The notes under the pieces were generated by a model. It was not told where the DNA came from. It searched no databases and worked only from the letters and a program-made list of their open reading frames with translations. This document shows, piece after piece, positions 33,066-41,421 of a DNA stretch of 55,171 nucleotides; the first letter of the stretch is position 1; every line of letters starts with the position of its first letter. This DNA is from Microbacteriaceae bacterium. Its GTDB lineage: Bacteria; Actinomycetota; Actinomycetes; Actinomycetales; Microbacteriaceae. The stretch lies in the NCBI GenBank assembly GCA_024639845.1, contig JAHEGG010000007.1, positions 1-55,171 on the forward strand. The letters are read 5' to 3'. Made by a program: the position numbers and the translations under genes.

Positions 33066-33713
33066 GTGAAGTTTTATGCCTCTGCCTTGCTGTTTGACAA
33101 TGATGGCGTTCTAGTCGATTCGCACGAGGCCGCCTCTGCCGCATGGAAACAGTGGTGCAGCGAATTCGCCCCTCACATCGACTGGGATAAGCCCGAAAAC
33201 GCCGGTCAGCGGGCCGAAGACAAGGTTCGCGAATGGATCGCGTCACCCGATTTATTCGAAGTTGCCAACAATCGCATTAACGAGCTTGAGCAGGAGTCTG
33301 CCGGGCAGACGGTAGCACTGGGTGGTGCGGTCGAACTTTTGCACTCGTTGCCTGACGGTGTTTGGACGGTCTGCACCTCGGCCAACCCGAACCTCGGGCG
33401 AGCGCGGTTGTTGGCGGCCGGGCTGCCGGTTCCGCCGCAGTTGGTCACGGCCGCCGATGTGAAACGCGGCAAACCGCATCCCGACCCTTATTTATTAGGT
33501 GCCGAGCGTCTCGGTTTCGCTCCAGAAGACTGTGTTGTGTTCGAAGACGCGTCGGCCGGAGTCGCGGCTGCGCTCGACGCAGGTGTTGGATTGATTGTGG
33601 GTGTTTCTGAGCGAGCGCTGGACACTGCCGCCGACATCGTGGTGCGCGATTTGGCCGGCATTACGTTCGACGGCGACCTGCTCGTGATTCCCGACAGGCT
33701 CAGACTGCGCTGA
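33066..33713 (+). CDS. HAD-superfamily sugar phosphatase
   Basis: A 215-aa enzyme starting at GTG. Motif I reads LLFDNDGVLVDS (D11, D13; most relatives have DFDG), motif II CTSANP, motif III KPHPDPYLL with the lysine, and motif IV VVFEDASAGVAAALDAG. The cap domain of helices lies between residues 17 and 80, as in beta-phosphoglucomutase/GPP-type enzymes. It should hydrolyse a small sugar or polyol phosphate. The location near sugar-metabolism genes fits this. Confidence 0.88.
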   Translation: MKFYASALLFDNDGVLVDSHEAASAAWKQWCSEFAPHIDWDKPENAGQRAEDKVREWIASPDLFEVANNRINELEQESAGQTVALGGAVELLHSLPDGVWTVCTSANPNLGRARLLAAGLPVPPQLVTAADVKRGKPHPDPYLLGAERLGFAPEDCVVFEDASAGVAAALDAGVGLIVGVSERALDTAADIVVRDLAGITFDGDLLVIPDRLRLR

Positions 33714-33940
33714 TGCAGATGGCGCTCACTCGGGTGCGCTCAAGTCGCTGTTTGTGGGCGTGAAGTTAATGGCAAATCCATAGTCGTTGGACTCTTGGCT
33801 CGATTCCCCTCACCCCGCTACTCTGGTGTTAGGCGTAGCAGTAGTTGCAAATCGGTGTTGAACCTAAGCGGCTCTGATCGAGCGCCTGGTGAGGGCACGA
33901 CCGAAGCGGCGTGTGCAAGCAACGATTGGAGTGAAAAATC

Positions 33941-34189
33941 ATGAGTGAAGTCAAGTTTTATGGAGCCGACTGGTGCAGCGACTGCCGCCGCTCGAAGGCA
34001 CTGTTGAATGCTGAGGGTGTCGAGTTCGAGCTCAAGGATGTTGAACAGGATGCCGCATTAGCCGACGAAGCCGAGGCTATCGCCGGACGCAAGAACATTC
34101 CGGTCATTCAGTTTGCCGATGGTGCAGTTTTGGTCGAGCCGAGCGATGACGAACTGCGCGCCGCACTGGGCGAACGCGGCCTGATTTAG
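33941..34189 (+). CDS. Glutaredoxin-like protein (mycoredoxin/NrdH type)
   Basis: An 82-aa thioredoxin-fold protein with the redox motif CSDC (C12, C15) after FYGADW, the cis-proline segment NIPVIQFADG, and a C-terminal helix. It would reduce disulfides using mycothiol or thioredoxin reductase. GGAGTG precedes the ATG. The 227-bp gap before it shows no gene; it may hold a leader, since a long distance remains between the likely promoter area (TAGGCG near 33830) and the start. The next gene begins right after its stop codon. Confidence 0.87.
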   Translation: MSEVKFYGADWCSDCRRSKALLNAEGVEFELKDVEQDAALADEAEAIAGRKNIPVIQFADGAVLVEPSDDELRAALGERGLI

Positions 34190-35221
34190 TTGCCAAACAA
34201 ACCGCTTCGCGCCGGAATCATCGGTGCCGGAGCAATGGCCCACGCTCACACAACCGCGGTTCGGGCGGCAGGTCACGAGGTAGTCGCGATCTCGAGTTCG
34301 AGTGCGAGCTCGGCGTCTCGAGCCGCCCAAAACCTAGGCATTGCGCTGGTGTTTGCGAGTGCGTCTGAGCTGATCGCAGCCGACATTGTTGATGTGGTGC
34401 ACGTTTGCACTCCAAACCGTTTTCACCTTGAGCAGTCTGAAGCGGCGATATTGGCCGGCAAGCCGGTGGTGTGCGAAAAGCCACTTTCGATGACGCTCGC
34501 AGAAGCCGCTCGAATGCTTTCGCTGGCAAAATCCCACGAAATCGCCACGTCTGTGCCCTTTATCTATCGCTATTTCGAAGCTGCAACGAGGATGCACGCG
34601 CAACTTCGCGCGCTCGCCCACGACTCGAGTGCCGCAGGTCGGCTCACGCGGCTCGATGGTGCCTATCTTCAAGACTGGTTGCTCGCACCAGGCTCAACCA
34701 ACTGGCGAGTCGACCCCGCGCTCGGGGGCGAATCGCGAGTTTTCGCCGATATCGGCATTCACTGGTGCGACCTAATGGAGTTCGTTACCGGCCACCGCAT
34801 TACTCGCCTGCACGCGCGTTTCAGTAATCTTTATGCCGACCGACCCACCGAAGACACTGCCGAGGTCGATTTCGAAACCGATCTTGGTGCGACCGGACGG
34901 GTCGTTGTGAGTCAAGTGGCGGCCGGCCATCAAAACTCGCTCGAGTTCAGTTTTCAAGCGGGGGAGACCGGGTTCGCAGCGGCTCCTGGTGGCAACCCCG
35001 GTGAGGCAACCGCACCGACTAACCCACCAATCGCCTGGAAACAGGCCGACTCCAACGACTACCAGCCCGCTTTCAATCGCTTCATGGCCGACGCCTACGC
35101 CTCGTTCGGGGGCGAGGTGAAACCGAACCTCCCAACCTTCGAGGATGGTCGGCGCGCAGCATCCTTGATTGACGCAGTTGTGCGTTCTGCAAGAACGGGC
35201 GAGTGGGTCACACCGAACTAA
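34190..35221 (+). CDS. Gfo/Idh/MocA-family oxidoreductase
   Basis: A 343-aa NAD(P)-dependent dehydrogenase. The Rossmann motif is AGIIGAGAMAHAHT (residues 7-20), followed by VVCEKPLSMTLAEAARML with the catalytic-site EKP lysine. The C-terminal alpha/beta domain carries GIHWCDLMEFVTG. Members oxidise or reduce sugars and inositols; the substrate is unknown. The start is TTG 34190, directly adjoining the stop codon of the glutaredoxin gene, so it is the second gene of that operon. Confidence 0.9.
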   Translation: MPNKPLRAGIIGAGAMAHAHTTAVRAAGHEVVAISSSSASSASRAAQNLGIALVFASASELIAADIVDVVHVCTPNRFHLEQSEAAILAGKPVVCEKPLSMTLAEAARMLSLAKSHEIATSVPFIYRYFEAATRMHAQLRALAHDSSAAGRLTRLDGAYLQDWLLAPGSTNWRVDPALGGESRVFADIGIHWCDLMEFVTGHRITRLHARFSNLYADRPTEDTAEVDFETDLGATGRVVVSQVAAGHQNSLEFSFQAGETGFAAAPGGNPGEATAPTNPPIAWKQADSNDYQPAFNRFMADAYASFGGEVKPNLPTFEDGRRAASLIDAVVRSARTGEWVTPN

Positions 35222-35528
35222 CGCGCCACCAACCACATGGCAATCGAGCCATTGTTCGTGGAGACCACCTTTTGCAGAAAGTTCTAGGTTTTTGCAGCCT
35301 TTGCATTTAGGCTTGGAGAGTTACAAAAACGTAACAGTAGTCGTTTGCAGTGCATTACTAAAAATCGCCCAGCTACCTAGATGCTGGCCGGAATGCACCA
35401 GTCTTCCTTCGTTTGAGAGTTCGCCGTTTTGCGAACACATTCTCGTGTGTGGGTTAGCGCAGTTCGACTAATGAACGCGGCTCGGAGCTACTCCCTTCGA
35501 CCCACACAACTCAAAAGGAACAAAAACC
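35222..35528 (+). promoter_or_regulatory. Long untranslated leader of the DEAD-box helicase gene
   Basis: A 307-bp gap. A TAGGCT box at 35308-35313 is the best -10 candidate and would give a leader of about 210 nt; GTTAC-aaaaac-GTAAC can form a small hairpin at its beginning. AAAAGGAAC is the ribosome site. Long leaders are usual for cold-regulated DEAD-box helicase genes; whether this one is regulated cannot be seen. Confidence 0.35.
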
Positions 35529-37796
35529 ATGCCTAATTTTGGCAACTCTTCTGCGCGCACGCCGCGTGGAGCTCAGCCTGGCGAACGCCGTGGCGCTAAG
35601 AAAAACTCGGATGCTCGCGGCGCCAAAGGCGCTAAGTCGGGCAACTTCAAACCACGCGAAGACGGACGCGGCGGACGCGCTCCGCACCGTGCCGACGACC
35701 GTGCACCTCGTGCCGACCGTCGTGACGATGTTCGTTCGCCTCGCGTAGATCGCGGTGCAGCCGACGCAGGTCGCAAGCCTCGTTATAGCGCCGAAGATCG
35801 CGCACGTCGCGCCGAGCCACGCGAAACCCGCGATGGCCGCGCAGACAACGGTCGCGACTGGACTCCTCGTGAAAACAAGCCAGAAGGCCGTGGCGGCGAG
35901 CGCCGTGGCGGATTCGCTGGCCGTGACCGCGATGACCGTGCTCCTCGTCGTGAATATGGTTCACGCGATGACCGCCCGGCACGTGACGACCGCGCTCCAC
36001 GCCGTGACTTCGGCGACCGCGACCGTTCACGCGATGACCGCCCGGCAGCGCGCCGCCCATTCGGCGACGCAGACCGTCGTGACGCTCGTTCGTCGTTCGA
36101 TCGTGACCGCGACCGCGACAACCGTGGCCCTCGCCGCGATGACCGTTTTGGTTCACGCGACGACCGTGCTCCGCGTCGAGACTTCGGTTCACGCGATGAC
36201 CGTGGCCCTCGCCGTGATGACCGCTTTAGCCCTGAGCGCGACGGACGTCGCAGCGACAGAGTGGAGCGCGACCGCATCCGTGACGGAGAATTCGCAGACG
36301 CTCGCAAAAACAACGCCAACAAGAAGACTTTCGTCGAAGACGTGGTTCTTGAGCGTTTGAGCGGACTCGCCGATGAAGACGCCATGATCGAAGAAACCTT
36401 CGAAGCCATGAACCTTCACCCGAAGCTCATCACTGCGCTTCAGGGAATGGGCGCTGAGACTCCGTTCCCGATCCAGGCTGCGACCATCCCGGCTGCAATC
36501 ACAGGTCGTGACGTTCTCGGACGCGGCAAGACCGGCTCTGGAAAAACCGTGGCCTTCTCGGTTCCAATCGTCACCAAGCTGCTGGCAGGTGGTTCGGTTC
36601 AGCGCAAGCCAGGACAGGCACGTGCCCTGATTCTCGCGCCAACTCGCGAGCTTGCTGACCAGATCGACCGCACCATCAAGGGTCTTGCTCGTCCGGTCGG
36701 ATTCTTCACCGTTTGTATTTACGGTGGAGTACCTCAGCGTCGTCAAGAAACTGCGATGAGCCGCGGAACCGACATCATCGTTGCGACTCCTGGCCGCCTC
36801 GAAGACCTCATGGCTCAGGGAATCGTTGACCTCAGTGCAATCGAAACCATCGTTGTTGACGAAGCAGACCACATGTGCGACCTCGGCTTTATCGAGCCGG
36901 TTCGTCGCATCATGCGAGCCTGTGGTGACTCGCAGAAGCTGCTGTTCTCGGCCACCCTCGACCGTGAGGTTGACTCGCTAGTTCGTGAATTCTTGCCAGA
37001 CCCATACATCTATGAAGTGGCCGACGAAGACGAAGATCACACCAACATCACCCACCGCGTTCTCGTGGTTGACCCAGAAGACCGCAGCCAGGTGCTGCTT
37101 CGCCTGGTTCAGGGTGAAGGCAAGACCCTGATCTTCACCCGCACCAAGATGACCGCTGAACGCTTGAGTGAATCGCTGACCACCGCGGGAGTTCCTGCGG
37201 CTCGTCTGCACGGTGACCTCAACCAGAACCAGCGCAACCGCAACCTCGAGCGTTTCACCAACGGTTATGTGCGTGTGCTTGTCGCCACGGATGTCGCTGC
37301 TCGAGGCATCCACGTTGATGACATCTCGCTCGTTATTCAGGTTGATCCACCTGAGGAATACAAGACCTACCTGCACCGCTCTGGTCGCACCGGTCGTGCC
37401 GGCAAGGACGGTGTTGTGGTCACTTTGATTCCACGCAGTCGTCGTCGCCGTCTCGAAGACCTGCTGCGTCGCGCTGACCGTGACGGCATCTTCTCGGATG
37501 TTCGCCCCGCGTCACCGTTGCTAGAAGAGCTTGCTGGCCCTATCGCCCCACCACCCGCCCCCGAGGTTCTTGACTTCGGTGACTCACGTGGCGGTTCGCG
37601 TGAGGGTGGTCGTGGCGGTTCACGCGACGGCGGCCGAGGTGGCGATCGTGGCGGATACCGCGGTGACCGTGATGGTCGCGGCGGAGGTTCGCGAGGCCGA
37701 GGCAACTTTGGCGGAAACGGCAAGGGTCGTTGGGCCGATCGCCCAAGCGACGTCAAGCGTCCTCGTGCTCGCAAGAGTGAGAACGCCGAAGGCTAA
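35529..37796 (+). CDS. DEAD-box RNA helicase with long Arg/Asp/Gly-rich tails
   Basis: A 755-aa helicase. Residues 1 to about 265 are low-complexity, rich in R, D and G with repeated DDRAPRRD-like units. The core carries the Q motif FPIQAATIP, motif I GKTGSGKT, Ia PTRELADQ, Ib TPGRLE, II VDEADHM, III SAT, and in the second RecA domain ARGIHVDD and HRSGRTGRAG. The C-terminal tail is an RGG-type region (GGSREGGRGG). It should unwind RNA in ribosome assembly or cold adaptation; such tails bind RNA and favour condensates. Long open frames in other frames over the repeats are artefacts of composition. Confidence 0.94.
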   Translation: MPNFGNSSARTPRGAQPGERRGAKKNSDARGAKGAKSGNFKPREDGRGGRAPHRADDRAPRADRRDDVRSPRVDRGAADAGRKPRYSAEDRARRAEPRETRDGRADNGRDWTPRENKPEGRGGERRGGFAGRDRDDRAPRREYGSRDDRPARDDRAPRRDFGDRDRSRDDRPAARRPFGDADRRDARSSFDRDRDRDNRGPRRDDRFGSRDDRAPRRDFGSRDDRGPRRDDRFSPERDGRRSDRVERDRIRDGEFADARKNNANKKTFVEDVVLERLSGLADEDAMIEETFEAMNLHPKLITALQGMGAETPFPIQAATIPAAITGRDVLGRGKTGSGKTVAFSVPIVTKLLAGGSVQRKPGQARALILAPTRELADQIDRTIKGLARPVGFFTVCIYGGVPQRRQETAMSRGTDIIVATPGRLEDLMAQGIVDLSAIETIVVDEADHMCDLGFIEPVRRIMRACGDSQKLLFSATLDREVDSLVREFLPDPYIYEVADEDEDHTNITHRVLVVDPEDRSQVLLRLVQGEGKTLIFTRTKMTAERLSESLTTAGVPAARLHGDLNQNQRNRNLERFTNGYVRVLVATDVAARGIHVDDISLVIQVDPPEEYKTYLHRSGRTGRAGKDGVVVTLIPRSRRRRLEDLLRRADRDGIFSDVRPASPLLEELAGPIAPPPAPEVLDFGDSRGGSREGGRGGSRDGGRGGDRGGYRGDRDGRGGGSRGRGNFGGNGKGRWADRPSDVKRPRARKSENAEG

Positions 37797-37837
37797 AACG
37801 ATGTAAGTCGGTCCACCGCACTGGTGTGACCTGCAAG

Positions 37838-37870
37838 AGTGCACGTGCCCGTGGGGTGCGTGCACTTTTT
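37838..37870 (+). terminator. Terminator after the DEAD-box gene
   Basis: AGTGCACG (37838-37845) pairs with CGTGCACT (37859-37866), loop of 13 nt, then TTTT. Confidence 0.8.
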
Positions 37871-37875
37871 GCTTG

Positions 37876-37881
37876 TAGGTT
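37876..37881 (+). promoter_or_regulatory. Leaderless -10 element of the secreted amylase gene
   Basis: TAGGTT, 6 nt before ATG 37888; it starts 6 nt after the preceding terminator. Confidence 0.5.
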
Positions 37882-37887
37882 TTAGAT

Positions 37888-39297
37888 ATGAAGCAAAAAT
37901 TCATCGCCGCCTTTGCTGCAGTAGCCCTCGGTTTCGGTCTGTTCAGCGCCGGTTCGACCGCTCTGTCTAACTCTTCAGCTAACGCAGCAGAAGCGACAGC
38001 TGCGAGCACCGCCCCAACCTGGCTCAAGAACGCTGTCATCTATCAGGTGAACACTCGGCAGTTTTCGGCTAAAGGTGATTTCGATTCCGTGACTGCGGCG
38101 ATTCCACGTTTCAAGTCGCTGGGCGTTGACGTGCTTTGGCTCATGCCGATTCATCCGATTGGTGAGTTGAACCGCAAAGGCGCTCTTGGTTCGCCCTATT
38201 CGGTCAAGGATTACAAGGGCATCAACCCCGACCTCGGCACCGCGACCGATTTTCGTGAGCTAGTGACCGCCGCCCACAAGGCCGGCATGAAGGTGATTCT
38301 CGACTGGGTGGCCAACCACACTGCTTGGGACAACCCTTGGATCAGCCAGCACAAAGACTGGTATACCCAGGATGGTCAGGGCAACGTCGTGCCACCCAAC
38401 CCCGACTGGAGTGATGTCGCAGACCTCAACTACTCGAACTCTTCGATGCGCCTGGCAATGATCGATGCTTTGAAATATTGGGTTACCGCTTTCGACATCG
38501 ATGGCTACCGCTGCGACGTTGCCGGTGGTGTTCCAACCGATTTCTGGGATGCCGCTACCGCTCAGCTTCGAACCATCAAACCAGTGTTCATGCTGGCCGA
38601 GGCTCAAGGCGATGCCGGATTGAGGTCTAAGTCATTCGTGGCAGACTACGGCTGGCAGTTTAAGGATCTGCTGGTTGGTTTCGGCAACGGAACCGCGGGC
38701 AAGGGTGACTTCATCGGCTATGTGATGCAGCAGCAATTGAGCTATCAAGCCGGCACCTACCCGATGCTCTTTGTCACCAACCACGACGAAAACTCCTGGA
38801 CAGGTTCGTTGAAAGAAATGTATGGCAGCGGGGCCAAGACTCTTGCAGTTCTTACATTCACGGTTCCTGGAATCCCTTTGATTTACAACGGTCAAGAGGT
38901 CGATTCCAACAAGCGACTGAAATTTTTTGAAAAGGACCTGATTGATTGGAACTTCACCTCAACCAGATCGAAAACCGCACAGGCTTTTTACACGAAACTG
39001 ATCGCTCTGAAAACCAAGAACTCTTCGCTTTGGAACGGGACAGCGGGCGGAGCCTATGAACGCATCAAAAACGACAGCAGCGTGATGATCACTTTCAGCC
39101 GCACTGCAAAAAGCGGCAACAAGGTCATCGTGGTGCTCAACCCGAGCGCGATGGCGGTGACCAGCAAGGTTGAGTTCGTTAAAGATGGCAAGACTTATTT
39201 CAGGTTCTCGAACGGCACGACCACCAAGTTCACCGGTTCACAGGTCGTCACGCTCAAGCCTTGGGCCTATGAGGTTTATTCGACTGTCAAACCCTAG
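37888..39297 (+). CDS. Secreted GH13 alpha-amylase
   Basis: A 469-aa protein. Residues 1 to about 34 are a Sec signal peptide (MKQKF, hydrophobic core, SANAAEA). The GH13 barrel follows at WLKNAVIYQVNTRQFS. Catalytic residues are D210 (GYRCDVAGG), E238 (LAEAQ) and D300 (TNHDENSW); region I reads DWVANHT. A beta-sandwich C-domain ends the protein. It should cut starch or glycogen outside the cell to maltodextrins that feed the importer at 8.4-12.6 kb. No starch-binding module or cell-wall anchor is visible. It lies directly before the rplJ leader. Confidence 0.92.
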   Translation: MKQKFIAAFAAVALGFGLFSAGSTALSNSSANAAEATAASTAPTWLKNAVIYQVNTRQFSAKGDFDSVTAAIPRFKSLGVDVLWLMPIHPIGELNRKGALGSPYSVKDYKGINPDLGTATDFRELVTAAHKAGMKVILDWVANHTAWDNPWISQHKDWYTQDGQGNVVPPNPDWSDVADLNYSNSSMRLAMIDALKYWVTAFDIDGYRCDVAGGVPTDFWDAATAQLRTIKPVFMLAEAQGDAGLRSKSFVADYGWQFKDLLVGFGNGTAGKGDFIGYVMQQQLSYQAGTYPMLFVTNHDENSWTGSLKEMYGSGAKTLAVLTFTVPGIPLIYNGQEVDSNKRLKFFEKDLIDWNFTSTRSKTAQAFYTKLIALKTKNSSLWNGTAGGAYERIKNDSSVMITFSRTAKSGNKVIVVLNPSAMAVTSKVEFVKDGKTYFRFSNGTTTKFTGSQVVTLKPWAYEVYSTVKP

Positions 39298-39354
39298 TTG
39301 AGTAGCAAACGGCTGGTAAGAGCGCGAAAGTCGAGTTAGAGAGCAAACCTTGGG

Positions 39355-39384
39355 TTGCGCATCCCAGTGGCAAGCGTCTAGACT
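39355..39384 (+). promoter_or_regulatory. Promoter of rplJ-rplL
   Basis: TTGCGC (39355-39360), 18-nt spacer, TAGACT (39379-39384). Start of transcription would be near 39391, leaving a leader of about 210 nt. Confidence 0.5.
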
Positions 39385-39390
39385 AGGGGT

Positions 39391-39599
39391 TAGCCAAAGA
39401 CCGCTGGTTTCGGTCACGGGCAAATCCCAAGAATCCTCTTGAGTTTCGCTCGTGCCGACGAAGGTTCACGAAAGTGAAAACCCGCGCAGGTGTATGCAGA
39501 AACTTCGCTCGAATGAGCGTTTTAACTCCGTGCGCTTGCGCCGGAGTTTTTTTATTTCACGAACCCGGGGCTACCAGCACTAAGTAATCAAGGAGTGCC
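39391..39599 (+). promoter_or_regulatory. L10 leader (autoregulatory attenuator of rplJ-rplL)
   Basis: The leader starts with GCCAAAGACCGCTGGT-like sequence found before actinobacterial rplJ genes, contains TTCAC-gaaa-GTGAA and other small hairpins, and ends in a terminator hairpin (39524-39553) before the start. This is the layout of L10 leaders, where the L10-L12 complex binds the RNA and stops further expression. Assignment is by position and layout, not by covariance search. Confidence 0.6.
39524..39553 (+). terminator. Attenuator terminator in the rplJ leader
   Basis: AACTCCG (39524-39530) pairs with CGGAGTT (39542-39548); the loop can extend the stem with GCG/CGC; seven T residues follow. 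It lies 47 nt before the rplJ start, so it must be conditional. Confidence 0.75.
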
Positions 39600-40115
39600 A
39601 TGGCGAACAAGGAAGCTAACGTCGCCGAGCTTACGGAGAAATTCCAGAGCTCGAACGCCGTATTGCTAACCGAGTACCGCGGACTCACTGTGGGCCAGCT
39701 TAAAGAGCTGCGCCGCAATATCAGTGCAGACGCAACCTACGCCGTAGCAAAGAACACGCTCATCAAGATCGCTGCAGCCAACGCTGGCGTGACCGCATTT
39801 GACGGTCAGCTGGTTGGTCCAAGCGCTCTTGCCTTCATCCATGGAGACTCTGTCTCGGTGGCAAAGGCGATGCGTGACTTCGCTAAGGCAAACCCTCTGC
39901 TCGTCGTAAAGAGCGGACTCCTCGACGGAGTCGCCCTTTCGGCAGACGAGGTTAAGAAGCTTGCTGATCTCGAATCCCGCGAAGTTCTGTTGGCCAAGGC
40001 CGCTGGAATCTTCAAGGCATCGCTGTTCAAGGCTGCTTACATGTTCAACGCCCCTCTTGCTCAGGCTGCACGCGCAGTCGACGCCCTGCGTCAGAAGCAA
40101 GAGTCCGCGAACTAA
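39600..40115 (+). CDS. rplJ: 50S ribosomal protein L10
   Basis: A 171-aa protein of normal length: EANVAELTEKFQSSNAVLLTEYRGLTVGQLKELRR at the start, then KNTLIKIAAANAG. The C-terminal helix binds L7/L12 dimers to form the ribosomal stalk. AAGGAG is in front of the ATG. In most actinobacteria rplJ is found close to rplA; here about 18.8 kb lie between. Confidence 0.97.
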   Translation: MANKEANVAELTEKFQSSNAVLLTEYRGLTVGQLKELRRNISADATYAVAKNTLIKIAAANAGVTAFDGQLVGPSALAFIHGDSVSVAKAMRDFAKANPLLVVKSGLLDGVALSADEVKKLADLESREVLLAKAAGIFKASLFKAAYMFNAPLAQAARAVDALRQKQESAN

Positions 40116-40164
40116 TCGATTTATCCGTTTTACAAAACCCTGAAACAAACAAGGAGAAAACCAA

Positions 40165-40545
40165 ATGGCAAAGCTGACTACTGACCAGCTAATCGAGGCC
40201 TTCAAGGAGCTTTCGCTCATCGAACTCAGCGAGTTCGTGAAGAAGTTCGAAGAGGTCTTCGAAGTTACCGCCGCTGCACCTGTTGCAGTTGCTGCTGCAG
40301 CTCCTGCTGCCGCTGCTGAAGCCGCAGAAGAGAAGGACTCGTTTGACGTAGTTCTCGAAGCTGCTGGCGACCAGAAGATCCAGGTCATCAAGGAGGTTCG
40401 TGCACTCACCAACCTCGGCCTCGGCGAGGCTAAGGCTGTCGTTGACGGTGCCCCAGGCAACGTTCTCGAGGGCGTAAACAAGGAGACCGCAGAAAAGGCA
40501 AAGGCCGCTCTAGAAGCAGCCGGTGCAAAGGTCACCCTGAAGTAA
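40165..40545 (+). CDS. rplL: 50S ribosomal protein L7/L12
   Basis: A 126-aa protein with the N-terminal dimerisation part ([29 protein letters not shown]), an Ala/Pro-rich hinge (about 41-55), and the factor-binding C-domain ([29 protein letters not shown]). AAGGAG precedes the ATG. It is cotranscribed with rplJ and followed by a terminator. Confidence 0.97.
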   Translation: MAKLTTDQLIEAFKELSLIELSEFVKKFEEVFEVTAAAPVAVAAAAPAAAAEAAEEKDSFDVVLEAAGDQKIQVIKEVRALTNLGLGEAKAVVDGAPGNVLEGVNKETAEKAKAALEAAGAKVTLK

Positions 40546-40562
40546 TTTCATACTTCGAAACA

Positions 40563-40600
40563 AAGCCCGCTCGAGCCTCAGGTTCGGGCGGGCTTCGTTT
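40563..40600 (+). terminator. Terminator after rplL
   Basis: AAGCCCGC (40563-40570) pairs with GCGGGCTT (40588-40595), with further pairing of the inner CGA/CCT parts, followed by CGTTT. Confidence 0.85.
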
Positions 40601-40676
40601 ATGCTCAGACTTGCACCGACAAATCGGTCGCAAAACACGGATGCGCGCATCCTCGTTCACAGGCTAGAGAGATTCG

Positions 40677-41276
40677 ATGGCAAGAGTTCTTATCATCCAC
40701 GGCTGGACCAACAAGCGTCCGGTCGGTCACTGGCAACGGCGTTTGGCGGCGACTTTGCGAGCTCAGGGGCACGTGGTTTCTTATCCGCAACTTCCGAACT
40801 CAGATGACCCGCAGCTCGACGATTGGCTCGAAGTTGTCGATGCCGAGCTCGCGCAACTGGCCGAGGTGCCAGGTCGAGAAGGCGAAGAGTTGATCGTGAT
40901 TGCGCATTCGCTTGGCTGCGTGACCTGGATGCACGTCGCCTTGCGCGAGAACCAGCCCGAACTCGCCTCGCGTGTGCTTTTGGTTGCGCCACCAGAGCGC
41001 GCGCCGATTAGCCCCGTTCCAAGTTTCTTGGTCAACCAGGATGATGCCACTCTCGCCTCGGCCCTGCTCAAGTCAACTCGCTCGGTGGTTTTGGTCGGGT
41101 CAGATTCAGACCCATGGCAACCGAGTGGAATTCAGGCTGGCGTTGGTGACAAGCTCGGACTCGAGGCGGTCATCGTTCATGGGGCCAAGCACTTTTCGAC
41201 TCTTGACGGATTCAGTCAGTGGCAGGGCGTCATCGACTGGGTCAACGACCCGACCGCCGACATCACCAAGATTTAG
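40677..41276 (+). CDS. RBBP9/YdeN-type alpha/beta hydrolase
   Basis: A 199-aa serine hydrolase. It opens ARVLIIHGWTNKRPVGHWQ, contains WLEVVDAEL and the nucleophile elbow AHSLGC, and ends with GSDSDPW (acid) and GAKHFST (histidine), which fits the RBBP9/YdeN family. The substrate is unknown. It seems to stand alone between the rplL terminator and a dehydrogenase gene. A TAGAGA sequence 6 nt before the ATG could be a weak leaderless -10. Confidence 0.88.
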   Translation: MARVLIIHGWTNKRPVGHWQRRLAATLRAQGHVVSYPQLPNSDDPQLDDWLEVVDAELAQLAEVPGREGEELIVIAHSLGCVTWMHVALRENQPELASRVLLVAPPERAPISPVPSFLVNQDDATLASALLKSTRSVVLVGSDSDPWQPSGIQAGVGDKLGLEAVIVHGAKHFSTLDGFSQWQGVIDWVNDPTADITKI

Positions 41277-41421
41277 GTAACCTCGCTCGCTTAGGGTGAA
41301 AGCGCAGCGTCTCCGGGTGTCGATGCCCGAGCCAATCGCACTCTATTAGCCACGCTTGGTAGGCTGAGCACATAAGCTCCCGATTCTCCCCACGGAGCAA
41401 GCTCAACGATTTGGGATATCA

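Noticed and set aside
36000-36240. Repeated GACCG/CGCGATGACCG units that could suggest a CRISPR-like array
   Set aside because: The repeats are codons of a protein tail, irregular in spacing, with no unique spacers and no cas genes nearby.
35755-36409. Long open frames on both strands over the start of the DEAD-box gene (about 200 codons each)
   Set aside because: They follow from the low-complexity Arg/Asp/Gly repeat; translated products are monotonous (ATTVLHAMT or SRRGARSS-type) and have no ribosome site. The DEAD-box frame continues into canonical helicase motifs.
39464-39477. TTCACGAAAGTGAA palindrome as a further sugar operator of the CGTGAAA type
   Set aside because: It lies inside the rplJ leader RNA and is better explained as one of its small hairpins.
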